Positions 8,765-15,916 of a stretch of 64,000 nt of DNA are shown here, one piece after another; within the stretch, counting starts at the first letter, position 1; every line of letters begins with the position of its first letter. The DNA is from Paenibacillus campinasensis. GTDB lineage: Bacteria; Bacillota; Bacilli; Paenibacillales; Paenibacillaceae. Position numbers and translations under genes: made by a program. The stretch spans positions 1 through 64,000 of the forward strand of contig NZ_NPBY01000029.1 in assembly GCF_002272015.1 (NCBI RefSeq), read 5' to 3'. The notes beneath the pieces are model-generated. The model did no database searches, was not told where the DNA came from, and worked only from the letters and a program-made list of their open reading frames with translations.

Positions 8765-9412
8765 TCAAGGCTCCTCATTATCCGGCAATTCGGCGTCATC
8801 AAACGCGGATGAATATTGTGGATACAAGCGCCGGATGCAACCAGGACATATATCATGGGTGAACTTGATCGGAAGCCGGATTTCCAGATAGCTTTCCACG
8901 GGCTCCCATACGTCTTCGGTATGCACATGCTTGCATACGGCACAGATCGGGACATGCTCCGGCAGAGCAGCGCTGTAGGAAAGCAAGTGAGCAAGCTGAA
9001 GCTCTGTATGCTTATATTTCGTAATGTCCGAATAAGACAGTACGGCTCCAAGCACAAGCTTGTTCCCAGTGCTGGCGATCGGTTGAACCTCGCACAACAC
9101 CCAGGCGGGGCCGTCCTCCCCTTCCAGCTCATATTCAACGGAGAACGCCTCCTTATGCCCAAGCAGCACCTCACGAATAGCGGGGAGAAAAAACTCCCTA
9201 TAAAAAAGGGCAAAAGACGAATCAAACTCGGGCGGGCTGACATCAAAAAACGAAATCCCTGGCTGCAGGTGCTTCGGCGACATTCCGAACTTGGCGGGCC
9301 ATTTCATCAACGGATCATTGATGTTGTCGATCGTTCCGTCCGCGCGCAGGATGATCAGCCCCTTGTTCAAGGAGTGAACGGCATGACTCCAAGATGTTAC
9401 GGTATTTGGCAA
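8765..9412 (-). CDS. PAS-domain protein with C-terminal Cys-pair module
   Basis: About 215 residues. A PAS domain (about 5-135) runs from LNKGLIILRADGTIDNIND to GAVLSYSDITKYK. The C-terminal part has ICAVCK, then WEPVESYLEIRLPIKFTHDI, then CPGC, a CxxC...CxxC layout common at the end of PAS sensor proteins. No output domain is present, so it may signal through a partner. The frame opens at ATG 9439, but GAGGAG (minus strand, 9421-9426) fits TTG 9412, eight bases away, better. It is divergent from the XRE regulator. Confidence 0.72.
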   Translation of the reverse strand: MPNTVTSWSHAVHSLNKGLIILRADGTIDNINDPLMKWPAKFGMSPKHLQPGISFFDVSPPEFDSSFALFYREFFLPAIREVLLGHKEAFSVEYELEGEDGPAWVLCEVQPIASTGNKLVLGAVLSYSDITKYKHTELQLAHLLSYSAALPEHVPICAVCKHVHTEDVWEPVESYLEIRLPIKFTHDICPGCIRRLYPQYSSAFDDAELPDNEEP

Positions 9413-9466
9413 ATTACTCGCTCCTCTAACTGGATTCATACATTGAGGAAAAAGTGCTGCGATCTA

Positions 9467-9475
9467 TGGTATAAT
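9467..9475 (+). promoter_or_regulatory. Extended -10 promoter for the XRE regulator
   Basis: TGG followed by TATAAT at 9470-9475 forms an extended -10 element. No good -35 is visible. Two palindromes lie between it and the gene. Confidence 0.5.
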
Positions 9476-9500
9476 TTAGGCAATATAGAAACTATTATAC

Positions 9501-9548
9501 ACTTATATAAGTAATTGTGCAAGAGGAAATAACTTAAATAAGTTATTT
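9501..9548. promoter_or_regulatory. Two palindromic operators upstream of the XRE gene
   Basis: ACTTATATAAGT at 9501-9512 is a perfect 12-bp palindrome. At 9527-9548 two perfect 10-bp arms ending in ATAACTTA and TAAGTTAT flank an AA centre. Both share the half-site ACTTA, lie just downstream of the -10 element, and are the obvious sites for autoregulation by the adjacent regulator. Confidence 0.6.
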
Positions 9549-9580
9549 TATGCTGAAGAGTATGGGAAGGCGGTTGTTTC

Positions 9581-9970
9581 ATGCAGTCTATCTACCAACG
9601 AATCGAACATCTAATTGAAGACCGAGGTATGACCAAGAAGGCTTTTTGCGAAGCGCTCGGCATCAGCACGGGAAATTTTGGTGATTGGAAAAGGGGCAAA
9701 ACAACGCCAAGCACAAACAAGTTGATCGAAATCGCAGCATTCTTCTCGGTGAGTCTGGATTGGTTAATCATCGGCAGGGGGAGCCCATTCCCGGAAATCA
9801 AGGAAACACGCGAAGGCTACGGCATGGAGCATGGCGCGGAACAGGAGATCATGATTGATCCAGCCGAGCTCTCCGAGCTGGGCGAGCAAGAGCGGGAATT
9901 CATCCGCGAGTATTTGGAATTTTCCGCATATCGCAAGGATAAGGGAAGGAACAAAGACATCAATCGGTGA
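9581..9970 (+). CDS. XRE-family transcriptional regulator
   Basis: A 129-residue protein with a Cro/CI-type helix-turn-helix at about residues 5-65 (IEHLIEDRGMTKKAFCEALG, then STGNFGDWKRGKTTPS and LIEIAAFFSVSLDWLI). The C-terminal 60 residues are acidic and of unknown role. This type occurs in phages and as a free-standing chromosomal regulator. No phage gene is nearby. Two palindromes in its promoter region suggest it represses itself, and the divergent PAS gene is a possible second target. Confidence 0.85.
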   Translation: MQSIYQRIEHLIEDRGMTKKAFCEALGISTGNFGDWKRGKTTPSTNKLIEIAAFFSVSLDWLIIGRGSPFPEIKETREGYGMEHGAEQEIMIDPAELSELGEQEREFIREYLEFSAYRKDKGRNKDINR

Positions 9971-9998
9971 GCCCTTATAATAAGGTAAGGATTGGCGC

Positions 9999-10027
9999 TT
10001 TACATTTGCTTTACAGAGGGATATAAT
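9999..10027 (+). promoter_or_regulatory. Promoter of tRNA-Leu copy 2
   Basis: TTTACA at 9999-10004 and TATAAT at 10022-10027 are separated by exactly 17 bases, a near-consensus promoter. Transcription would start inside the hairpin at 10028-10054, so that hairpin can act as a terminator only for read-through from the XRE gene. Confidence 0.75.
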
Positions 10028-10060
10028 AGGGAATGTTCTGCTGAGACGTTCCCTTTTTAT
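10028..10060 (+). terminator. Terminator of the XRE gene
   Basis: AGGGAATGTT pairs with GACGTTCCCT, with wobbles at the tip, and is followed by TTTTTATT. It overlaps the start region of the tRNA-Leu transcript. Confidence 0.65.
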
Positions 10061-10063
10061 TAT

Positions 10064-10146
10064 GCGGTAGTGGTGGAATGGCAGACACGCTATCTTGAGG
10101 GGGTAGTGGGCGTACGCCCGTGGAGGTTCGAGTCCTCTCTACCGCA
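10064..10146 (+). tRNA. tRNA-Leu (anticodon GAG), copy 2
   Basis: 83 nt, identical to copy 1 except in the variable arm, where GGGTGTATACCC is GGGCGTACGCCC. The change at stem position four is compensated (T-A to C-G), so the fold is kept. Located at the left edge of an AT-richer accessory stretch. Confidence 0.95.
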
Positions 10147-10159
10147 TTGGAAATGAGAA

Positions 10160-10209
10160 AACCACGCTTCGTTTAGGATTGTTCCTGAACTTGAAGCGTG
10201 GTTTTTTTG
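10160..10209 (+). terminator. Terminator of tRNA-Leu copy 2
   Basis: AACCACGCTTC pairs with GAAGCGTGGTT across a 22-base loop and leads into seven T residues. Confidence 0.8.
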
Positions 10210-10671
10210 TTGCAGAAACTGACGATGTTGCAGAATCAATGGGTCCATACAGCGCATACGCTAATCTCCGACTTATCCGGCAACTATGTCAATATTAAAA
10301 ATTTAGCTCAAGTGAAACTAACGAAAGTCGAACGAAATATCGGGGACTTGATCGATGCTTATTTTGTTTACAAGGGAAAAACCTATAAAGCACCTATGGT
10401 TAAATCAGATTTCAAGTATGTATTTTACACGTCAAATCCATATCAGCAATACAAGTTTTCACAAAAGCACTGGAGACAGATCGAAGAGCATACCATCAGC
10501 ACAGGCATGACATCCGATATGGTGTATTTATCCTGGGGATGGTACGACCAGAATATGAAGAACACGTATTCGTGGGGAACTACGGAATTTTGGGTATACG
10601 AGCGTTCATATGGAGGAGATAAATATCTTTATTTTGTAAACGATGTTCTACAGTCGATCTCTACTTACTAA
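10198..10671 (+). pseudogene. 5'-truncated gene for a hypothetical secreted or lipoprotein
   Basis: The open frame codes for up to 157 residues but begins inside the tRNA terminator and has no ribosome binding site, signal peptide or clear start (GTG 10198 and ATG 10228 are the only candidates). The C-terminal part DMVYLSWGWYDQNMKN followed by TTEFWVYERSYGGDKYLYF resembles the end of small bacterial lipoproteins in which a W-G-x-P/Y-D turn is followed by a Y-FxNGxL strand. It is probably the remnant of a longer gene whose 5' end was lost at the tRNA. Base composition is AT-richer than the neighbourhood. Confidence 0.5.
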
Positions 10672-10782
10672 TTTAATGTTTTCTTTTTTATATAAAGGAA
10701 ATAACTCTGCCGATATTATTCAATAAGCAGAGTTGTATACAGCTTAGACTTGTCTCTGTACAACGGTCAGGAGGAAACTTTA

Positions 10783-11724
10783 ATGTGGGTTGGAATAGGT
10801 TGTTTAGGCATTATTGTAATGTTTTTTATTATTTCCGTAGGCGCAAAAAATGATAATAGTGTTGTGATATGGTTTGGAATTTTTGGCATCATGATATCTA
10901 GTTTCTCCTCATATTATTTGGAAAAAAAGCGGGAGAGGGACAAAGAAGAAAAGATCATCAGGCAGAATTATCAGATGAGCAAATCCATTAAAAGTGAACT
11001 AGATCTGGCCTTCAATAAATTGAAAAGAGATTTTTTTTATGCCAGTCAAGAGGCTGTCTCCGCTGATTTATCCTCCATGATTGCGATTGATGAAGACAAT
11101 AAGAAGATTGCTATCATTTACAATACATATGATAATAAAGGACTGGAATTATCGCAGGCCCTTTCGAGAATCAACTACACATCTAAAATATTCAATTATG
11201 ATGATATTCTTCAATCGGAAATCATTGAGGATGGAGCTACAGTTACAAGGACATCAAGATCCGACCAGCTCGGTGGAGCGCTGCTTGGCGGATTGATTGC
11301 TGGCGGGGTTGGTGCGGTGATCGGCGGTTTAAGTGCAGCTACAGCTTCATCCACCCAAGTGGGACAAGTACAATTGCAGATTGTAGTTAATGATTCTCAA
11401 AAATCATTTTATAGAATTACGTTTGGTTCTTTTGATCAGGCGGTTCCCAAATCTAGCTTGGAATATAAAAAGGTATATGATGATGTGCTGCATTGGCACA
11501 ATATTTTGAGCTATTTAATTAAAAATGTAAATAAAGTTGGATCCAATGAAGATGAAGCCAATGATGCAGCCAATCAGGCAAGTAACCACCATGTTATTGT
11601 ACAAGATGTTCATGGGCAGAAAATGTCACTTGCCGATGAACTATTGAAGTTATCGGAGCTTGTTAAGCAAGGCGTAATTACACAAGAGGAATATGAAAAG
11701 TTGAAGCTTCAGCTCATAAAATAA
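10783..11724 (+). CDS. Hypothetical membrane protein with glycine-zipper segment and SHOCT domain
   Basis: 313 residues. Two N-terminal hydrophobic helices (about 1-22 and 30-48) are followed by a charged cytoplasmic region. A glycine-rich segment, LGGALLGGLIAGGVGAVIGG, lies near residue 180, and a short C-terminal SHOCT-type helix-turn-helix pair (LADELLKLSELVKQGVITQE then EYEKLKLQLI) ends the protein. SHOCT modules are common in phage and mobile-element membrane proteins and are thought to mediate oligomerisation. ATG 10783 follows GGAGGAAA; an upstream ATG at 10750 is not preceded by a binding site. The region is AT-rich and probably acquired. Function is unknown. Confidence 0.75.
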   Translation: MWVGIGCLGIIVMFFIISVGAKNDNSVVIWFGIFGIMISSFSSYYLEKKRERDKEEKIIRQNYQMSKSIKSELDLAFNKLKRDFFYASQEAVSADLSSMIAIDEDNKKIAIIYNTYDNKGLELSQALSRINYTSKIFNYDDILQSEIIEDGATVTRTSRSDQLGGALLGGLIAGGVGAVIGGLSAATASSTQVGQVQLQIVVNDSQKSFYRITFGSFDQAVPKSSLEYKKVYDDVLHWHNILSYLIKNVNKVGSNEDEANDAANQASNHHVIVQDVHGQKMSLADELLKLSELVKQGVITQEEYEKLKLQLIK

Positions 11725-11737
11725 AAAATCCGAAAGT

Positions 11738-12055
11738 CACTCTGAAGTGCACCCCTTAGAAGAGACATCGGAACCCCCCGGGGTTTAACCGATGAAGAGG
11801 GTGCATTTTTCATTGCTATTAAAGTTAAAAGTATACGCTGAAGATCTGAAGATGGAGGCTATACAGCATTACTTCGTAAGTTGACGATATGACTCATGAA
11901 TTCGATGCGAAACAGTTGCAAGAATTGGGTTTGGAGCTATTCCAGACGGGAAGCTGCTTCCGGTAACGCATCCATAGATTCTTTCTAGAAAATCTGAATC
12001 TCATGATTACGTTTCAAAATTAATGGGAAGTGTAAAGTAGAAAGTGTACCCTAAC
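11738..12055 (+). mobile_element. Probable remnant of an IS3-like insertion sequence
   Basis: This gap has no intact gene. After the nested hairpin, a frame from 11793 reads MKRVHFSLLLKLKVYAEDLK then MEAIQHYFVS and stops, which resembles the start of an IS3-family OrfA. AAGTGCACCCC near 11746 and AAGTGTACCCT near 12043 are similar short sequences at the two ends, but in direct rather than inverted orientation. The interpretation as a decayed element is an inference. Confidence 0.35.
11748..11810 (+). terminator. Nested hairpin terminator
   Basis: The outer arms TGCACCC and GGGTGCA enclose a second stem in which CATCGG pairs with CCGATG and AACCCC with GGGGTT, followed by TTTTT. It could end the SHOCT gene; it may also be the left end of an insertion sequence. 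Confidence 0.55.
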
Positions 12056-12077
12056 TTGAAAGGAGCAGTGAGTAAAC

Positions 12078-12497
12078 ATGAACGCTTTGTATACTGCCTC
12101 GGCCACCGCGCGCGGCGGGCGCGAAGGATCCGTCTCTTCATCGGATGGCGTACTTAAACATGATCTGAAAATGCCAAAGGAGCTTGGAGGTCCCGGAGGA
12201 GCCGGAACCAATCCTGAGCAGCTGTTCGCAGCAGGCTACAGCGCTTGCTATGAAAGTGCTCTTCAGAACATCGCCCGCAAGGAGAAGGTAAAGCTGACCG
12301 AAACCGAGGTTACAGCCGATGTTATGATCGGCAAGGATGAATCGGACGGAGGTTTCAAGCTTGCAGTCAAGCTGAATGTGAAACTGCCTGGCGTGGAACG
12401 TTCCCAGGCGGAGGATCTTGCCCGCAAGGCTCATGACTTCTGCCCATACTCAAAGGCGACAAGAGGCAACATAGACGTGGAGCTGAACGTCCTGTAA
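12078..12497 (+). CDS. ohr: Ohr-type organic hydroperoxide resistance protein
   Basis: A 139-residue OsmC/Ohr-fold peroxidase that reduces organic and fatty-acid hydroperoxides in the cytoplasm. Both redox cysteines are present: Cys57 in AAGYSACYESAL and Cys122 in HDFCPYSKATRGN. The FAAGYSACYESA context marks it as Ohr rather than OsmC. The length is normal. It is followed by its own terminator. No OhrR regulator gene is next to it. Confidence 0.92.
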   Translation: MNALYTASATARGGREGSVSSSDGVLKHDLKMPKELGGPGGAGTNPEQLFAAGYSACYESALQNIARKEKVKLTETEVTADVMIGKDESDGGFKLAVKLNVKLPGVERSQAEDLARKAHDFCPYSKATRGNIDVELNVL

Positions 12498-12524
12498 TTT
12501 GCAATGTTCCTGTACTTTACAAGT

Positions 12525-12566
12525 GCTCGAAATACCGCTTGTTGAGCCGGTATTTCGGGCATTTTT
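12525..12566 (+). terminator. Terminator after ohr
   Basis: GCTCGAAATACCG pairs with CGGTATTTCGGGC, and ATTTTT follows. Confidence 0.85.
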
Positions 12567-12693
12567 GGGTCAATGGAAGCCCTTGGGCAGCGTATCCGGG
12601 GTCAGGTTGACATATGGTGCAAAATTCTTTAATATGACTAAGTACTAGAAGGTACAAACAGTCAATAACAATTTAAAATAGACGGGTGATGAC

Positions 12694-12969
12694 ATGTCAT
12701 ACAGACCGAAGATTGCGAATGTGACCAAAGCCGGAAGCAATGACAAGGAAGGTCTTTACGAATTCATCGTCAGCTTGGCTGACGGAACACAATGCCGGGT
12801 GTTCTATAACCGATTTCCGGATTGGGAGATGACCGCACTGACGAGACTGGGAAAAGTGCCATGCCCGGTGTGCCACAAGGATTTTATCTGCAAATGTATG
12901 GAGAAATTTCAAGATGATTTCGATCGTCAGCTGAAGGAACAGGAATGGCTGAGCAAGGTTGCCGAATAA
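12694..12969 (+). CDS. Conserved hypothetical Cys-rich protein
   Basis: A 91-residue protein with a small beta-rich N-terminal half and a CPVCHKDFICKC segment at about residues 60-71 that could hold a metal ion. ATG 12694 follows GGGTGATGAC. It does not match a function I know. The two CxxC-like pairs suggest a compact zinc-binding knuckle, which is inference. Confidence 0.65.
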   Translation: MSYRPKIANVTKAGSNDKEGLYEFIVSLADGTQCRVFYNRFPDWEMTALTRLGKVPCPVCHKDFICKCMEKFQDDFDRQLKEQEWLSKVAE

Positions 12970-13066
12970 TAATCGAGAATAGGCGATTTGAACAAGCGTG
13001 GGGAGGCTTCCCTGCGTTTTCTCTTTATATACGGACGATATAACGAACAGAACGGGGGAAATCCAT

Positions 13067-13492
13067 ATGGCCCATAACCATAAAGACCCGCAATCTCCGC
13101 ACGCGATCGTGCTTATCGATGGGGTCTGTCATTTATGCCAGGGGCTCACCAGATTCATCATACAGCGAGATCCTGATGGTTATTTTCATTTCGCCTCGCT
13201 TCAGTCCGATGCGGGGCAGGAACTGCTCAGACAAGGAGGCTTGCCGGAGGATATGAGCGAGACGATGGTGCTGATTGAAGATGGAACCTACTATACCCGT
13301 TCCACAGCTGCGCTGCGAATTGTCCGGCGCCTGCGCTTCCCCTGGCCGTTGCTCTACATCGCAGTGGCCGTTCCGAGACCGCTGAGAAATCAGCTGTATC
13401 GGATGGTGGCCCGGAATCGCTATCGCTGGTTCGGAAAGTCTGAGGAATGTCTCATTCCAACGCCGGACATTCGGCGGCGCTTTCTCTCCTAG
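13067..13492 (+). CDS. DCC-family protein (DUF393, putative thiol-disulfide oxidoreductase)
   Basis: 141 residues. The name-giving motif is present as LIDGVCHLCQ near residue 20, matching DxxCxLC, and the C-terminal part RNRYRWFGKSEECLIPTP is typical of the family. Biochemical activity of DCC proteins is not well established; a thioredoxin-like redox role is usually assumed. The start at ATG 13067 follows GGGGGAAAT; an upstream extension to 12998 is unlikely. It converges with the nuclease gene, with 12 bases between the stops. Confidence 0.85.
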   Translation: MAHNHKDPQSPHAIVLIDGVCHLCQGLTRFIIQRDPDGYFHFASLQSDAGQELLRQGGLPEDMSETMVLIEDGTYYTRSTAALRIVRRLRFPWPLLYIAVAVPRPLRNQLYRMVARNRYRWFGKSEECLIPTPDIRRRFLS

Positions 13493-13504
13493 ATGTCCCT
13501 GTTG

Positions 13505-14356
13505 TTAACGTAGAGGAGCGCGGAAACCGGCTTCCTCCGCTTCTTGTTCTGTACAGAACCATTGCTCCGGCTTGGTCTGTTCATAATACCGGGACTCGGG
13601 CGTATGATAGATCTTCTCCCCTTTGGAATTGATGTTCCCCTTAATATGGCAGCCGTTGGCCGGAACATCCGCTTGCCCGGCTGAAGGCTCAGGCGCCTCG
13701 GTCAGGATGTCGTAATCTTCTGACTTAGAAGGTTCAGCGCCCTCCGCTTCTTCTGGATAGAAGCCGTCCTCCTGGGCGTAGTTCTCTATACTCCAAATGC
13801 CAAGGCCCTGCTCACGGCTGATTCGCTGCAGATCGTCGAATTTGTCAACATAACGGACGTTGGGCGGATAAATATACGCGACCCGGGCCAGTCCCTGTTC
13901 CAGCAGCGCTTCCTGCACCATGACTCCATCAGCGTACACATAAGCGAGAAGCCGGGAGTATTTGTCCCGATTCGGGCCGATATCGAACTCCAGCTCCAGC
14001 AATTCGGCCTGCTCTACAAGCTCTTTCGTGAATTGCTTGGCCTCCGGCCCGAATGGCTGCACACCGAGGCGGGGGTGACTCGTCTCCGGCGTATCGATCA
14101 GCAGAAGGCGAACATTTTCTTTCTTGCCTTCATACATGACACTGATCGTGTCACCGTCGATGGCCCTTACGAGCTCGACAGGCACACGAGGCAGATTGAG
14201 GTCGTCTGTAGGGTAAACCGTTGTTGAAGATTCATTTCCGGCAGGGCCGGCTTCCGGGATGGCCGTTTCACTCGTGTGTGGCGGAGCCGCCAGCGGCTGG
14301 CCGCAGCCTGTCAAGAACACGAAGGCCAATAGAACGAACATAACATAGCGTTTCAC
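13505..14356 (-). CDS. Secreted thermonuclease-like lipoprotein with C-terminal sunset-type domain
   Basis: 283 residues. The lipobox LTGC puts the acylated Cys near residue 18. An SNase domain (about 55-195) shows [24 protein letters not shown] and [18 protein letters not shown], in which the catalytic Arg, Asp and Glu positions look intact. After an acidic linker, the tail [20 protein letters not shown] then [12 protein letters not shown] ending EEAGFRAP is the domain seen at the ends of many SNase-like and cell-wall proteins. The likely role is degradation of extracellular nucleic acid at the cell surface. It starts with GTG after AGGAGAGTGACATCAA. Confidence 0.87.
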   Translation of the reverse strand: MKRYVMFVLLAFVFLTGCGQPLAAPPHTSETAIPEAGPAGNESSTTVYPTDDLNLPRVPVELVRAIDGDTISVMYEGKKENVRLLLIDTPETSHPRLGVQPFGPEAKQFTKELVEQAELLELEFDIGPNRDKYSRLLAYVYADGVMVQEALLEQGLARVAYIYPPNVRYVDKFDDLQRISREQGLGIWSIENYAQEDGFYPEEAEGAEPSKSEDYDILTEAPEPSAGQADVPANGCHIKGNINSKGEKIYHTPESRYYEQTKPEQWFCTEQEAEEAGFRAPLR

Positions 14357-14561
14357 TTGATGTCACTCTCCTGACTTGATGAAATCCACATGATTCGTAT
14401 TCGGAGTCTCTGGGAGGTTCCGGTTGCAGCAGATCCTATATAGTTTCAGCAGATTCTATGTACAACGTGCTACATAAAGAGAATTGCTGCTGAGCCTATA
14501 TAGTAGGATATATATCCTTGTTTTGGCAATAGGAAGATCAGTAATCTCTGAAAAATATATG

Positions 14562-14590
14562 TTGCCGTTTGACAGATGCTATGTTATTCT
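14562..14590 (+). promoter_or_regulatory. Possible promoter of the Tad cluster leader
   Basis: TTGCCG at 14562-14567 and TATTCT at 14585-14590 have a 17-base spacer. A perfect TTGACA at 14569-14574 has no well-spaced -10. The call rests only on these matches. Confidence 0.35.
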
Positions 14591-14616
14591 AATGTCAAAT
14601 TATAACAAGACAACGG

Positions 14617-14664
14617 AAGCACCGTTCAATAACCGCGATAAGCGGTATTGACGGTGCTTTTTTG
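14617..14664 (+). terminator. Terminator-like hairpin in the leader of the Tad cluster
   Basis: AAGCACCGTTCAATAACCGC pairs with GCGGTATTGACGGTGCTT almost without interruption and is followed by TTTTTT. No plus-strand gene lies upstream, because the nuclease is transcribed leftward from 14356. The hairpin therefore acts either as an attenuator for the pilus genes or as the end of a small RNA starting near 14597. The rest of the 14357-14692 gap shows nothing recognisable. Confidence 0.6.
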
Positions 14665-14692
14665 CGTTGGCATGAGAAAGGTGGTTGCAAAA

Positions 14693-15916
14693 ATGCCGGT
14701 GAGAATGGTGCTGGCCGTCCAGGATTCCCGGTATGTGGAGCCGCTGCTGGACTATGTTCAGGGCAGCTCCTTCGGAAATATGCTGCACGTGACGGCATTT
14801 ACCCGTATGGATGCATTCCTTCAATATATGACAGAGCATAAGCCCGGGCTCGTGGTCGGAGATCGTGACATGCTGCAGGCCTGGCTTGAAGCGGCAGGCG
14901 AGGATGCTCGGCACATCGCCTGGCTGCTGCTGAGCGAGGACGGGGGCGCTCTTCCGAGTGCCCGAGGCGGTGAGCCTGGCCGAGGAGCGGCCATTGCCAA
15001 GTACCAGCCGCTTCCGCAGCTGCTGGAGGCGGTGCTTGCCTACTGCAAGGGTCCGCTTAACGGAGCTGTCAGCGAACCGAAGCGCCATAGCGGAACGACA
15101 CCCGTGCTCGGGATCGCATCGCCGCTAGGCGGATGCGGGAAATCTACGATTGCGATGAATATGGCCAAGCAGCTTGGCGTACTGGGGCTTCACGTTTTCT
15201 ATCTCAATCTGGAGACGGCGAACACCGGTGCTTTGTTTTCATCCGGGACGCCGGAAGGCGAGCAGCGCTTTTCCAGACTGCTGTACAACGTGAAGGCCTG
15301 GCAGGAGGAGAACATCGCTAAACGCCAGGCAGGCGCCCAGCGCCCGGAGATGCCGGATGTGGAGCTTGGGCCATTTATTGTGAAGCATCCCGGGATGAAA
15401 TGCGACACTTTTGCTCCGAGTCAGCAGGTGCAGGAGCTGATGGAGATCACTGAGGCGGATACAGGTTTACTGCTGAAGCTGCTGGCAGCTAGCGACGAAT
15501 ACGATCTCATCATTGCCGATACGGGAGGCTGTATTGAGGAACGCACGCTTGGGGTGCTGGAGGGGGCGGATCTGCTGATGTGGGTGCTGCTGGATGACCT
15601 AGTCAGCATGTACAAGAGCGGGGTGTGGCTCAATTACCTGGAGAGCCGGCATCCGGAGCTGTTCAGGAATGCGATGGGCAAGAGCCGATATGTGATGAAC
15701 CGGTTTACGGGACAGCTTGCCAATCCGCTTCCTCGGCAAGCATCGGGCCTGGATGGTGCTTTGCCCTACATCCCTTCATGGAAGCAAGTGCATCAGGAAG
15801 ATCTGCTGCTCTGCTCGCCGATCTTCCAGCGGGAAATTCTGAAGCTGTGCAGAGCGCTGCTGGAGAAGCCGGGGCTGGTGTCATTTCATGCCGACGGGGA
15901 CCGGGCTTATGGTTGA
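14693..15916 (+). CDS. CpaE/TadZ-like MinD-family ATPase
   Basis: 407 residues. An N-terminal receiver-like region (about 1-120) has no obvious phosphoacceptor. The MinD/ParA ATPase domain begins with ASPLGGCGKST at about 143-152, a deviant Walker A. CpaE/TadZ proteins place the Tad secretion machine, often at a cell pole. ATG 14693 is preceded by AAGGTGG at 14678-14684; the frame continues upstream to 14648, but that part lies inside the leader hairpin. It is the first gene of a ten-gene co-directional cluster. Confidence 0.82.
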   Translation: MPVRMVLAVQDSRYVEPLLDYVQGSSFGNMLHVTAFTRMDAFLQYMTEHKPGLVVGDRDMLQAWLEAAGEDARHIAWLLLSEDGGALPSARGGEPGRGAAIAKYQPLPQLLEAVLAYCKGPLNGAVSEPKRHSGTTPVLGIASPLGGCGKSTIAMNMAKQLGVLGLHVFYLNLETANTGALFSSGTPEGEQRFSRLLYNVKAWQEENIAKRQAGAQRPEMPDVELGPFIVKHPGMKCDTFAPSQQVQELMEITEADTGLLLKLLAASDEYDLIIADTGGCIEERTLGVLEGADLLMWVLLDDLVSMYKSGVWLNYLESRHPELFRNAMGKSRYVMNRFTGQLANPLPRQASGLDGALPYIPSWKQVHQEDLLLCSPIFQREILKLCRALLEKPGLVSFHADGDRAYG

